This document shows, piece after piece, positions 8,675 to 24,384 of a stretch of DNA of 64,000 nucleotides. The stretch's first letter is position 1; each line of letters begins with the position of its first letter. The stretch spans positions 1-64,000 of the forward strand of contig CAJNDS010000261.1 in the NCBI GenBank assembly GCA_905221605.1, written 5' to 3'. Below the pieces are notes generated by a model, which saw only the letters and a program-made list of their open reading frames with translations, was not told the origin of the DNA and did not search any database. The translations under genes were made by a program, and so were the position numbers. Origin of the DNA: Symbiodinium natans (Eukaryota; Sar; Dinophyceae; Suessiales; Symbiodiniaceae).

Positions 8675-11141
8675 TAGCTTGTGTTTAGCAGCCCTAAATG
8701 TTGTTCCTTGTTTACAGGAGATTTCGGAGATTTGCGTTGTTTTGCGTTTGTTTGCTATTTTTGCAATGTACTTTTGCTTTTGTTTGCACGTAGACCTGTT
8801 TTGCTGGATTTTGTGCCGGATTGTTTTTTCAAGATGCCTTGAGATCTGCAAGACTCTCAGAGACTTTTGCTAATTTTTGCGCCTACGGGCCATGTGTCTT
8901 CAACAGATTGCATCTGAGCCGCTGCTCGCTGAGCGCTCTTGCCTCAAGCAGCTCCTAGGCCACAGCTAGCGTACTTGCGCCATGTCTGCCACGTCGGAGC
9001 CTGATTTGTTGGCCGAAAAAAGTGCCCAGACATAGTCCGTAGGGTCCATGTTTGTGCTTCCAAGGTGTCGCAAGCCCTTCGCAACTCGCTCAGCGAAGTA
9101 CTCAGTGGAGGAGGTTGCCGAGGTCTTCAAGGCCGATTTTTGGCGATGCGAGAGGCTTCACATTCGTTGCGGGGCGCAGGCGCGGCCGGCCGGTGCGCGG
9201 CCGGAGGTGTCCAAGCTCATCCGTGCGCTGCTTGGTGGCCTAGCTGTGTATGGTTGTAGCAACAGCCATGCGCGGGGTCAAAGCTTTGGGTGCAAGAAAC
9301 CAGTCATGCCTTCAGTCAGGTCCTTGGGTTGAGTCTGACATGAACCCTGAGGCAGGAAGTCAGTCTTGTTCTATAGCAAGTTGTGACGTGGACGGTGAAG
9401 CCAGGCAGACGTAGACTGTATTCCTTTTTCTGAACCCGATTGGTGAAAGACCAATGTGTACCTTGACGTTCTGCCTGAAGGCGCGAAGTGCTTCTTAGAC
9501 GGTCAGCGACCATTGATTCGTATGGCAGGCATGCCCCAGCTTCGGCGCTCCGGTTGACAGAGGTCCTCGCCAGAAGCAGAAGAACACCTCTTGCGTCCTT
9601 CACCCTTTAGGGGACGACCGGTAGTATAATACTGACATTGGCGTGCGGTGATTGGGTGGCGGGTTTCCTGCACCTGTCCTTTAATAACTTTGTAAATTGC
9701 CAGAGGGTGAATCCAGTCCTAATAAAGGGGTTTCCGCAGGGTTTCCGTTCATGTTTGTTAAGGTTCTGGAGGGTTTCCCTGGCTTTCCCTACAGTTTTGC
9801 AAGGGTTTCGCGGGGTTTCTGGAGGTTTCCGTGGGTTTCCTTAGATTTCGTGCATGTGTTAAAACCTATTGGATGGTTTTGGCAGGTTCCTCAAGGGTTT
9901 CGTGAGAGTTTCCGTGGGATTTCGTGCAGTTTTTGAACTTTCCTCCTTGAATTTCTCTAAAGTTTTGTAAGGGTTTCCGCGGATCCGTGGGTTTTGTCAA
10001 GTTTTGCCTTGGTTTTTTAAAAGCTTTCAGACGTATTTTCTAATTTTTAAAAGCAAAATAGTCTTCGGAGACCCGCCCTTGCCTTAAACTCCAACCCCCT
10101 TAAGAGGGAAAGTTTGCCTTCCAAAACACCGGAGACCCCAGGATTGGCAAGAATCCCAATTAAAAATGCGATTTTTAGGACTGACATCAACGGTTCCTTG
10201 CTGGCCTGTCGTTTTCTGGATTGACCAAAAAACCGAGCTTTACCGGCTTCAGGATTTCAAGTTTTTCCCCACATCTTTGTGTGGGGTTCTTACTTTTGGA
10301 GCTGTCCCGCCTCTTCCTCTTCCTTCTCCTTCTTCTCCTTCTTCTCCTTCTTCTTCTCCTCCTTCCCGTCCTCCTCTTCCTGTTCCTCATGACGCACCAT
10401 CACGCACAGCACGCATTATATCACATCACGCACATGACGCGGTGTCACGCATAAAAGGTTTCCCTGGGGTTTTCTAAGGTTTGCGGGGTTTCAGTGGGTT
10501 TTATAAGATTTTGCGTAGGTTTTTGAAGCTCTCGGAAGGTTTTTCTAATGTCTTGTGAAGGTTACCGTGGGTTTTCCATGGTTTTTGACAGTGAAGGGGT
10601 TTCCGTGGGTTTCTTAGGGCTGTGTAAGGGTTTCCGCGGGGTTTCTGTGGGTTTCCTTATATAGGTTGTGCGCAGGTCTTTAAAGCTTCCAGTGGAGCTT
10701 TGTGAGGGTTCCTGCAAAATCTCCGCGGGGTTTCGATTGGTTTTCTCATGCTTTGCGGCTTTGGAAAAAGATGTCAGAAGCTTCAGCAAGGGTTTCCATA
10801 AGCTTCCATGGCACCATGGATTTCCTCAGCGTTACTTCAAGCTTTGGAATTTGTCACATGATGCGGTCGGCGCTCGTCCAGACAGGCAAGATGCAAGCGG
10901 CGCAGTGTGTCGTGCGGCTTTGCAGCGCTGCCAGGTGAGGTTGTGGAGGTGGATGCTAATGGCACAGGGAGAATCAGAAGTGACCGCTGGGCTAACCCAG
11001 CTGTATTTTTCCGCAGGAGTAGGTCCGAGTAGGTTTTCCATATGTGCTCCGGGTCTTTGCGCAGGAAATTGTTCCGAGGCCAGATTCTGGGTCCGCTTTT
11101 GTGTGCAAAAGTCACGTCCGCTTGTGCGTGGCCTCCCCGGT
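8675..11141. repeat. 2467-bp repeat unit, copy 2
   Basis: Second copy of 5702-8168. Small differences include an extra TTT and GGC near 8876-8890, loss of a short TGCAT near 9640, and a C-to-T change that puts a stop in the frame starting at the 8983 ATG. Its right edge abuts sequence that reads as retroelement polyprotein on the minus strand (11142 onward). Confidence 0.95.
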
Positions 11142-12300
11142 ATCAGGATATACTGACGCACTCAACATTTCCTGAAAGAGAAGAATGCGTTTGCTGCGGA
11201 GTGAGTCCCGAATATGCTTAGGCAGGGCCTTGGCAAGCTTTCCTGGGCCTCCAATGCCTGAGTCCGCTGCGTCCACCTCTTGCACTGTTGTACTCTAATC
11301 TGCACAACGCAACTGGGGGACTCCGCAGCTACCTGTTCGATGGTACGCTTGAGAGGATCGGAAAGCCCCAAATCAAGATGACTCGGGTGATCCACCTTGC
11401 GTGCCTGTGCACAAAACTCCTGACACGTCCAGGGAACAGAGACGTAGACCTCGTGGTCCTCCGACAGAGGGCTGATCAAAACCTCCTGAGATGCGGGCAG
11501 CCATTACGGCCGTCAGCAACGGCAGAGAGCTGTCGCTGGGTGCCACCCCTTGCTGGTCAGCAAGTTTGCTGTCCTGGATTTGAACTGGGCCTTGAATTCA
11601 GGGGACAAGCCTTTGGGCTGCTGCTCGTTTGGTCTGGTTGCCTGCAGTCAGTAAAGCCATTGAGGCAAACTGCTCCTTGACTGGACAGTCTGCTGGGGCG
11701 CTGGCAACAAACCTTGTTTGAGCAGGGCTCCTATTGCACACTGGGCAGCCGCCTTGCAGAGTCCGCTTGGGTGCAGAGTCTCCTCAGATCCATGAGTGAT
11801 ACCGTGCTCCGAACATGCATGCATGGCTTTCGCACCTTGGTGCATCCCATGCTCAAGACACCAACCATTTCCTGGCCGAACCACATCCAACTGCGGTGTG
11901 GGTTCTGTATAACACACATGATGCCCAGGCTGCAGCACAATTGCCAAACTGTTGCACTGAAGCCGAAAAGCTGGTTTGCTGCTTGAACCTTACGCAGCTC
12001 GTCGTCCTTCAGGGTCGGCACACCTTCCGGGTGCCAGGCATCTCTAAGCAGCGCTGAGTTCTGGGGCTCTGGCAGCTCTCTTGCCCTGGAGCTGGTGCGA
12101 GGGGGGGTGTCATCCACACCAAGGCCAAGCCTGGTGATCTTATCCACCTAAGGATCATGCTCTGGCATTGCGGTTTGAGCATGTCAAGTCGAAGTACCTT
12201 CGCCTTCGGTCGTGCCGCAGAGAGAATTCTACACCGAAGCTCTTTGTGAGACCAGCTGCCAAGTTGTCTGGCGTTGCCAAACTATCCACCGCAGAACCGT
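11142..12300 (-). pseudogene. Upstream part of a retroelement polyprotein, frame-broken
   Basis: Minus strand. Three segments look like consecutive parts of one decayed protein. About 12147-11860 contains LGIMCVIQNPHRSWMW, a V/IxNPxxSxxW motif I associate with dinoflagellate retroelement proteins. About 11830-11700, in another frame, contains HPSGLCKAAAQCA. About 11440-11142 contains VPWTCQEFCAQARKVDHPSH and then, after a frame change, KRILLFQEMLSASVYPD, which ends at the repeat edge. In such elements this region precedes the RT. The RT domain at 5701 picks up with RPALMTDADL, so the 5.44-kb repeat block appears to separate two halves of one element, with perhaps a few dozen codons lost at the junction. 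The assignment is from motif memory and needs a search. Confidence 0.5.
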
Positions 12301-12323
12301 TGATATGAACTAACGAGCTCTCC

Positions 12324-12848
12324 TCAATGGGAGCTGAAAATTGCTTGGAAGAGAAACTGTTCGGGCTTCACTTTTTGCGGTCCCAAGCTGCGCTTTGTCC
12401 CCTCCATGAGAAGCCATCGCTTCCGGAAGTTGGTGCCAAACAGGGAAGTCCCTGTTGGACTTGCTCCATGCTGCTCCCCTTCGACACTGACCTGCTCCAT
12501 GCGGTCGGGGCCTTCCCATGTTGTTGACATCGGACGGGCCAGAGTTGGTGACTCACTGACCATGCTCCAGGACGGAGCTGCCTCGCTGACATTCTCCCTG
12601 ACAAAATAGCCACTCCTGGTAGCGTCAGGAAGAAATGACCCTTCACGTATCTGTTGGAGCATCTGTTCCAATTGGCGAATCGGTCCACTCAGCGCATCCC
12701 GAGAGTAGGGAGTGGGGGGGTGGTGGAGGAGTAGGGGCAGTGGGCGTGATGTCGTAAGCGGAGTGGAGGGGGTGGAAGTGGGCACGTGTGGTTGTAGTTC
12801 CGGAGCCAGTGACCCTCCATGCGGGGCAAAGCTCTGGGGTTGCGGCAT
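12324..12848 (-). CDS. Possible N-terminal retroelement ORF, Pro/Ser-rich
   Basis: A 174-aa minus-strand ORF from 12848. The first 55 residues are Pro/Thr/Ser-rich because they overlap a G-rich tract; the middle (RQLEQMLQQIREGSFLPD) is helix-like. I recognise no domain. Its position just upstream of the pol-like fragments on the same strand fits a gag-like role, but other frames in the region are open too. Confidence 0.25.
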   Translation of the reverse strand: MPQPQSFAPHGGSLAPELQPHVPTSTPSTPLTTSRPLPLLLHHPPTPYSRDALSGPIRQLEQMLQQIREGSFLPDATRSGYFVRENVSEAAPSWSMVSESPTLARPMSTTWEGPDRMEQVSVEGEQHGASPTGTSLFGTNFRKRWLLMEGTKRSLGPQKVKPEQFLFQAIFSSH

Positions 12849-13285
12849 CCAGCGATGCCCGACGCTCAGGGCTCATAGATGGGGTCATGCGTAACCCATC
12901 GCCTTGAGGAAGCTTGCGCAGGCTGGGGAAGCCTGGGAACCGCCAAGAAAATGGGGCGGGTCCGAACACCCAAAATCCACAGATTGGGTCTATCTGGGGA
13001 AATGCTGTCCGATTTTTTGATTTTTTCACCCCACCGCTATGAAAAATGCATTTTTTTGAATACTGAGATCGCTGTTTTTGGGCGCCCTTGCATGTTATAC
13101 TATTAGGGCTATGAAAGCCTGGGCGTGGCTGGGGTGGGTGAGGGGTTTGGAGGAGGGGAGCGGGGGAGTTGGTGGGTGTGGAGGGAGTGGAGTGGGGGGA
13201 GGGGAGTGGGGGGAAGTGGGGGGACTGGGGGGAGTGGTCTACAACACAGAGGGTTGACTGTCTGGATCAGTTGCTAGATGTTAAA

Positions 13286-13356
13286 TGCATCAGCCGGGAG
13301 TCGAACCCGGGTCACATCGATGGCAACGATGTACGTTGCCACTAGACCAGTGTTGC
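13286..13356 (-). tRNA. tRNA-Gly(GCC)-like gene, probably decayed or a SINE head
   Basis: On the minus strand the anticodon arm is perfect: CATCG, loop TTGCCAT with anticodon GCC, CGATG. The T arm is perfect (CCGGG, loop TTCGACT, CCCGG). The length to the discriminator A is 71 nt, usual for tRNA-Gly, and the D region has the TAGTGG box A-like core. Against a working gene, the acceptor stem pairs at only 5 of 7 positions (GCAACAC against CTGATGC) and the D stem has one mismatch. No CCA is encoded. It sits inside a G-rich simple-repeat tract. It may be a tRNA pseudogene or the promoter head of a short interspersed element. Confidence 0.6.
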
Positions 13357-13555
13357 TCCTGATCTGCGTCTTTCTGTTTTCTATTAAACGGGAGCAGGGG
13401 GAGGGGGAGGGGCGGGGGGTAGTGTGTGGGGGCAGTGGGTGACGTGGGGGGGGGGGGTGGGCTTGGGTGGGGTGGGGTGGGTGGGGGGGAGGAAAGTGGG
13501 GGAGCGCGGGAGTGGGATTGGGTGGGGAGATGGGGTGTGGAATTGGGGAGTGGGG

Positions 13556-13559
<4 letters not shown>

Positions 13560-13598
<39 letters not shown>
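13560..13598. repeat. 39-nt poly-G run
   Basis: Uninterrupted G from 13560 to 13598. Runs this long are unstable and hard to sequence, so the exact length is uncertain. Confidence 0.9.
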
Positions 13599-13599
<1 letters not shown>

Positions 13600-14350
13600 T
13601 GGGGCTTTTTCAGGAGCCTCCCACTCTCTTCACTCTCCCTGCGCCCCCGCTCCCCCCACTCCCCTTTCTTCTTCTCTCCCCCCCCCCACTCTCCTCCCAC
13701 TCATTCCCTCCACTCTTCCCACTTTCACTCCGCCGTTTTCTTCACTTCTTCTATTTCTCCTCACTTCATTTCTTTCACTTCCCTCATTCCTCCACCCCTG
13801 ACTCCTCCTCATTTCACACACTTCCCCCCCCTCCTGCCACTCCCCCACTCCTCCCACTCCCTCCACGGTCTAAGGAAAGACATAAGGAAGTGAGCTACCA
13901 CTTTCCTTACTCCAGAACTTTTTATTTTTTGACTCTTAAGGGCTTCATTAAGCTCTTTAAAAGAGCGGGACCCTAGTACTTTGGTCTTACTCGCAATGAA
14001 AAAATGATATTATTTTACTGAATTCGATTATTTGGGGCACTTCTCCATTTTATCCCAGAAGGGCTAGGCAAGTTTGGGCGTGGGTGGGGTGGTCGGGGGG
14101 AGGGTGGGGATTAGGGGGAGTAGGGGGGAGTGGGGGCGTGGTGGAGAAGTAGAGGCAGTGCAGAGTGGTGCCGTGTTTTATCCCAGGAAACGTTGCAAAA
14201 GCCAGGGCGTGGGTGGAGTGGGGGAGTGGGTGGGTGGGGATTGGGGGGAATGGGAGTTGGGGGGGGGAGTGGTGGGGGAGGAAGTGGTGGGGCGGGGAGT
14301 GGGGTGAGGAGTGGGGTGGGGAGTGGGCTGGGGCTGGGCCTGGGGCTGGT

Positions 14351-14863
14351 ATAGGGCACGGTTTCACAACCCAAACACCAAAATGGTGGTTTGCAGAAGT
14401 TCGCCCAACTCGGAAAAATTGATTCTCGATGTTGTTGTCCACTCTCTAACTCTTTCAAAATCGCTTGTTTCAAATGTTTTGCAACCCCGGTTGGCTCTCT
14501 CTCGTCATGTGGCTGCAGTGTGTCATTGAAAGACGGAATTTTAGTGTTGGGTGGCTTTTTTTGGCTTGCAGCCAAGCCAAAAACTTCTTCATGCCAGCAG
14601 ACAAAAACGTGCTTCCACATGGCTCCACTTTGCAGGCCATGAAACCACTGCAAAACTGACCCTCCCCAGTTGCCATTCTGCCTCCCAAAAATGAGGGATT
14701 GGCGGCCATTGATGGAAAGAGGGCATCCTCAAGGCCTCGTTCAAGGGTACCAACTGTACGCTCTGATTCAGGCTAGACGGAACGCGTGCAACATGGCGTC
14801 AATTTACGGCCTACGGTTTGCTTTGCGCACTGTCCAACCGGACAACAGTCACCGCACACGAAA
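14351..14863. other. No gene recognised
   Basis: Ordinary base composition between the G-rich tract and the minus-strand ORF at 14864-15412. Several short ORFs overlap on both strands and none looks like protein. Confidence 0.4.
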
Positions 14864-15412
14864 CTATGGCATGGATGAGTGCAACATTGCGGATTCGATC
14901 CACAAGCTCGTAGTCTGAGTCCAAAGACTCTCGAGCATGCCAACTGTGCCATGCACGTTCAACCAAGATCCATGCTCATCGATACTCACCCTCGTGCTCC
15001 ATGCAATTGGTCGTTCTTCTCGTGCACATCTCGGTCGGGGAGGTGTGATCATCTCGTAGAGGAGCTGGGCCTGTTCTTGCAATTGTGCTTCGACATCTTC
15101 TCCTCTCCCTGCGGTGTGGTCCGGATTGTCGGACCGCGGCTGCCTTCTTTGGATGAAGGTGTTGCCCATGTCGTGTTGGAGCGAGTTGCGGACGTTGCTC
15201 TGGAGGGTCTCGATTTTGGACCTGATGTCGTGTTTCCAAACGCCGAAGTGACTCTCGAGATCGTTGAGTCTGCTGGTGTGTTGGGCGTGGATCCGGAAGA
15301 GCTCCGTGATGTTCCTCTGAATCTCGCGAATTGCAGTGCGCGCCGGTCTGTAAGATTTTGTGTAGTGAACCTGGCCGTATGAGCCACTGTCTCGATGACG
15401 TAACCAGAACAC
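14864..15412 (-). CDS. Hypothetical protein or exon with coiled-coil segment
   Basis: 182 codons on the minus strand. The centre (residues about 25-75) is a heptad-like helix (RLNDLESHFG, KIETLQSNVRN) followed by an acidic, Gln-rich helix with LQEQAQLLYEMI. An acceptor-like TTACAG at about 15350 could start an exon, leaving the first residues as intron. The opposite strand is also open for 167 codons, but its composition is less protein-like. No family is recognised. The helix suggests an oligomerising or structural role, which is inference only. Confidence 0.4.
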   Translation of the reverse strand: MFWLRHRDSGSYGQVHYTKSYRPARTAIREIQRNITELFRIHAQHTSRLNDLESHFGVWKHDIRSKIETLQSNVRNSLQHDMGNTFIQRRQPRSDNPDHTAGRGEDVEAQLQEQAQLLYEMITPPRPRCAREERPIAWSTRVSIDEHGSWLNVHGTVGMLESLWTQTTSLWIESAMLHSSMP

Positions 15413-15953
15413 ACCACGCTGCGCTTGCTCTAGCTGTGATCAAGCTGGCAACGACAGTCAGAGGGATAGATAGATAGAGAGAAAGTAGAGCGAGGTAGAG
15501 ATGGAGGGTTGGCCTTTAAGTGTGGCTTGTCCTGATAATTTTTGATGCTCATATATCATAGTCATAAGCCATATGCATGTATCTACAGGAAGCTACGGTT
15601 TACTATAAATACAGGGGTTCAGGCGCGCTTGTTCCGGTCAGTATAATGCTTCCCCTTGCCAATCAAACATCTTTGGCAGCAAGTCCCATTCCCGAGAAGC
15701 TGACGTTTTGACTTTCTCGGCCAGCTCCGAAGAGCAGCGATGGAGGTCGAAGGTGGAACTAGGCAGGCTGTGTGGATAGATCCAGGCAATTGTTACGGTC
15801 GTACACACTCCTTGAAGGATGGTTACGTGTGTACGCACACAACCGCCGAAGGAGGCTCTCGAGACGCTTGCTCCTATGAATCATACATGAAGCTCACAGT
15901 TTGCACGTTGAGCTCCGAGATGTGCCAGGTCGCTCGCTCTCTCTCCCTCTTTC

Positions 15954-15995
<42 letters not shown>

Positions 15996-17003
15996 TCTGT
16001 CGTCTGTGTGCTTTTTCAAGTTTAGGGTTGAACAAGTCTTTTGTATGTATCGTCGTGGATTGAAATACAAGGAAGGGAAACCTTTCATCCTTAGCTCGTT
16101 GGAGCAATTCCCCCGCTTTCCCTCCGCAGAACTCTTTCTGCACCGTCCCGGCCATGCTCAGCAGGACCGGGGGAGGTGGATGCTTCACTCCGAAGGGCTG
16201 GAACGATTCGGCTCATGTTTGCTGAGACATGTATGAAAGACCTAGACCGACGTTTTTAGGTAGCGCCCTGTTTGGGGGACGGAAACACATGGTCAAGAAA
16301 CGAACCCAGCAGTTGGGCACACTAATGAAGTGGCTACATGCTGAAGTCTGCGAGCTAGAGCGGCACAATGCTGGCTACATAGCTTCTAGTCAGAGGCTTT
16401 GAAGCCAAGCTCCAACCCCCATCTGCATAGAGTTCACTGGAACCCTGGAGTTTTCAACCTGATTACGGAACCAAGTCGAGCAGTTGGTTATGGCCCACAA
16501 CCCGAAAACAACTAACCCTTGAGCGTGTGTCTGCCAAATCCGGGCCACATGGTGTGTACCCTGCCTCCCTGCGTGACGCCCGTCCCCAACCCTGGAGCGA
16601 AACTCAGCGTTGCCTCAAAGAGGCGGAGGGCCACGGACTCGAGGCAATCTGTGCAAGGCGCTAGCTCACCCTTCGAGAGTCTAGGAGGATGATCTCCACT
16701 AGGAGGATGATCCCCAGAAGCAAGCCTTAAAGGCTTAAAGCCCCCCCCCAAGAGGCCCAGCACAGGCCTGCCACAAGGGCCAGGCGCGTGAGCCAGAGGA
16801 GGTTGAAAGCGAAACCCACCGCAGCGGCAGAGAGGCCTTCACACAGAACCCACAGACTCCAAATAAAACATGGCCACTGTCAGAATGGTTATATAGATGC
16901 TGCTTATTGTTACCTGTATTGCTTATATCTTTTCGTTGCAGGCTACTGTGCGCCGGGGAGGCCAGAAGCAGGTCATAAGTGTGGGCGTTTCATACATATT
17001 CAG
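15413..17003. other. No gene recognised; CT microsatellite
   Basis: Contains a GATA/GA-rich patch near 15465-15490, a (CT)n run at 15930-15994, a 17-bp tandem duplication near 16682-16715 (CTAGGAGGATGATC), and a C9 run near 16741. Both-strand ORFs over the CT run are composition artefacts. Confidence 0.5.
15930..15994. repeat. (CT)n microsatellite
   Basis: About 65 bp of CT with a few TTT interruptions. Confidence 0.9.
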
Positions 17004-17265
17004 ACATGCAAGAAGACTTGACTATGCTTTTATCCACACTGTTATTTTCAGACTATTCTACCATTGTCACTGGTGTAGTATTTGCTCATACTGCAATGCT
17101 ACGAGAACCACCCCATGTCTTGATTCAAGAGGGTTGCAGCCAAGATGCACAAGAAGCAGAAGCATTGCAAGTCGTTCACCTGCAAAGCAGCCTCTATGAA
17201 TGCAATGATTTGCCTACACTTCACCACATACTTCACTCTTTTCTGCCCTTCTCTGCTATGGCAAG
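17004..17265 (+). CDS. Exon of an unknown gene (possible first coding exon)
   Basis: A 262-nt open frame framed by an acceptor-like CATATTCAG ending at 17003 and a strong donor, GCAAG|GTAAGG, at 17266. The frame opens with ATG at 17006 (MQEDLTMLLSTLL) and has mixed hydrophobic and acidic content with no low complexity, ending ...LPFSAMA before the donor. The in-frame stop lies inside the donor, as expected for an intron. No domain is recognised. Of all the exon calls in this part of the window, this has the best splice context. Confidence 0.55.
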
Positions 17266-17490
17266 GTAAGGTTTACTGGAAGGTAAAGTGCTCCACTGAT
17301 CCAATATGACCTATACACGAAAACCTCACAACACATCAGTAACTTACGACAAATTCACAATATTCTATAGTATTGACCCGGCCAGGCCATGTTACACTTT
17401 TTGACGCCTCAGGCATGGGAATCGGGGGGCAAGATTAAACTGAAGCCATCCAATGCACGACTCTTGCTTTGACACACGTTCTAGGCTTAC

Positions 17491-17615
17491 AATATGTAAA
17501 ACACACGCAAGGCTGAATGCTTCCATGTCCTGGCAGATTCCGGCATTTCCCGGGTCTGTTGCAATAGTATACAGCTCTGGCTTGGGCTCTGGTGCAGTCG
17601 GCTTGAAGTAGTGAA
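17491..17615 (-). CDS. Minus-strand exon of an unknown gene
   Basis: Read on the minus strand, an acceptor-like ACTACAG precedes 17615. The frame then runs HYFKPTAPEPKPELYTIATD and on to CVLHI, where it meets a donor GTAAGC (17490-17485). It faces the plus-strand exon at 17004-17265, so two convergent genes may meet here. No family is recognised. Confidence 0.45.
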
Positions 17616-18821
17616 CTGTAGTCTCAGCATGATGGCAGTAGCATCTTTCGGAGGAGGTTAATGTATTTGAGTCGTGAGTCACTACACGTGCGCGCTGTAA
17701 GTATAGCTGAAAAGTGGTGTAAACTCAGATGGTATAACCTTGCCACATTTCAGGAACGATCCTTGTCACCCCTGTGCATGTTTCTCGATTCTCCGCCTCT
17801 GTACCATGGCACCCTCCGCCCTGCGTGGCGGCCATGGTGGCATACCGGCATTACCTCTTCCAAGGGCGGCGGCGCCGTCCTCGCCCCCTGTAGTTGCAGC
17901 TCAGCTGATCTATTATCAGAAAGAAGGAGGCCACAGTCCACAGTCATCCGCAGTCTTCAGAGACCCCCGGGCTAGGTTTATCATGCGTGCTTCGGTTGGA
18001 GTAGTCCGTGATATTCTAAAGGCCTCAAGGCATGAACGATCTTGACGTCTTCTGAGCTGTGATGGCAGGATTGGGCCGAATTCGGGCGCCTGAAGGGCGG
18101 AGGGTTACACTAGCACAGCTCAGGTCTTGCGAAGCATCAGTCCGAAGCTTGGAATCATCCTGTTGAAAAAGATCCTGCTTTCGGGGTGATGGTGTTGTGG
18201 CGGTTCATGGTGCTTTTCGCAGCCTTGCGTAGGCTTGCGTCGCATCGTGTCTCTAGACGTGCTTCGTCTGAGGTCCAGCCCGCCATCTGTGCAGTCCCGA
18301 GATTCCTGGGCCACTTCCTGCGTCAATTGCTGATTTCCGATGTTGCTTCTGAGGCCTTCCATTTACCTTCGGACGCGCACACCGCCGAAGTTCCGCGCCG
18401 GTGCCGCCCGCCCGAAGATCCGATGTCAGATCCGAATGCTTTTGCGCCACCCCCCCTCTCTTTCGGGAGCTCTGACCTGAGGTCATCAGATTCCATCAGG
18501 CTCCTCCTGCAAGCCCGCCAATGCTGCCATCCGTTCCTTCTGCCGCTGCGGTCTGAGTCCTGAACATGTCTGAACCTGAAGCAGTGCTTCTTTGTGCTTT
18601 GGTTCAGAATAGTGCAATTTTTGTCACTTACCAGGCAAGCTGTGCTGCTCCAGCCTGCGTGACGCCACGGCCACGACCAGCAGGGATCCCACTCCGCTCC
18701 GGATCTTGTGAACTGTTGAGCTGCCGAACATGCCGGCAGATGTGCAGCTAGATGTGCAGCTATCTGGAGCCGGTGAACCCGCATCCCCCTGTTATGCTGC
18801 TCAGCCTTTGCTTGTGTTCAG
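17616..18821. other. No confident gene
   Basis: An ATG at 17806 opens a plus-strand frame rich in Ala, Pro and Gly (MAPSALRGGHGG...), which might be an N-terminal targeting stretch, but no splice site supports it. Nothing else stands out. Confidence 0.3.
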
Positions 18822-23930
<5,109 letters not shown>

Positions 23931-24384
23931 CGCGAGGCAAACGGTTCAGGATGTGGAATTCACTGTCGGAGAGGATTCCCCTGCTCTCCCCCGAGGTTGC
24001 ATGCTTCCTTGCTGGTTTTCTTATATATTCTTTTCCTTTTGCTTCTTGTGAGGTACTTGTGATTCCTCTAGTCAAGTTGTGCCACTTAAGGATTGGTCCG
24101 GCTTTGCCTTGAAGGTTGCGATCGTAAACCAGAGCTAATCCTCAAGCTCACCTTCCCTGGCCCTTGACCGGGTCCGGACGGCCTGCGAAACTTGATTCAA
24201 GGACTGGGTCGCCTGGGGATGAGCAGGTCCGCCGGCCGCGTGGACCTCATGATACCTCCAGATGCTGGGCTACTCGTGCATCCAGTGGCGTTTCCACTTC
24301 AGGTCTCAGGTGCTGAAGGACTGCGGCCAGCGCGGCCGCCTCTTCCGCGAGATACCCAAACCAGAGGCCAGAGTGCCAATTCAT
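23931..24384. other. No gene recognised
   Basis: A TTTTC-rich stretch near 24020-24050, otherwise unremarkable. No convincing frame. Confidence 0.4.

Larger units (their letters stand above)
12707..14350. repeat. Strand-biased G-rich / C-rich tract
   Basis: From about 12707 to 13610 and again 14070-14350 the plus strand is dominated by GGGGAGTGG-type runs. From 13616 to 13866 it switches to the complementary type (CCCCACTCC, CTCTTC). The two halves could pair as a long imperfect foldback or form G-quadruplexes and triplexes. Gly-rich and Pro-rich ORFs here come from composition alone. Confidence 0.8.

Noticed and set aside
5702-11141. LTR retrotransposon with 2467-bp LTRs
   Set aside because: Not adopted as the main call: no TG...CA ends, no target duplication (flanks differ), no primer site or purine tract seen next to the spacer.
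13424-13893. Possible antifreeze-like or cell-wall Gly-rich protein
   Set aside because: Frame depends on the length of the 39-G run and on simple repeats; no start context or unique domain.
13290-14653. Gly-rich and Pro-rich ORFs of 75-180 codons
   Set aside because: Produced by the G-rich/C-rich tract and by the poly-G run; all frames lack stops because of composition.
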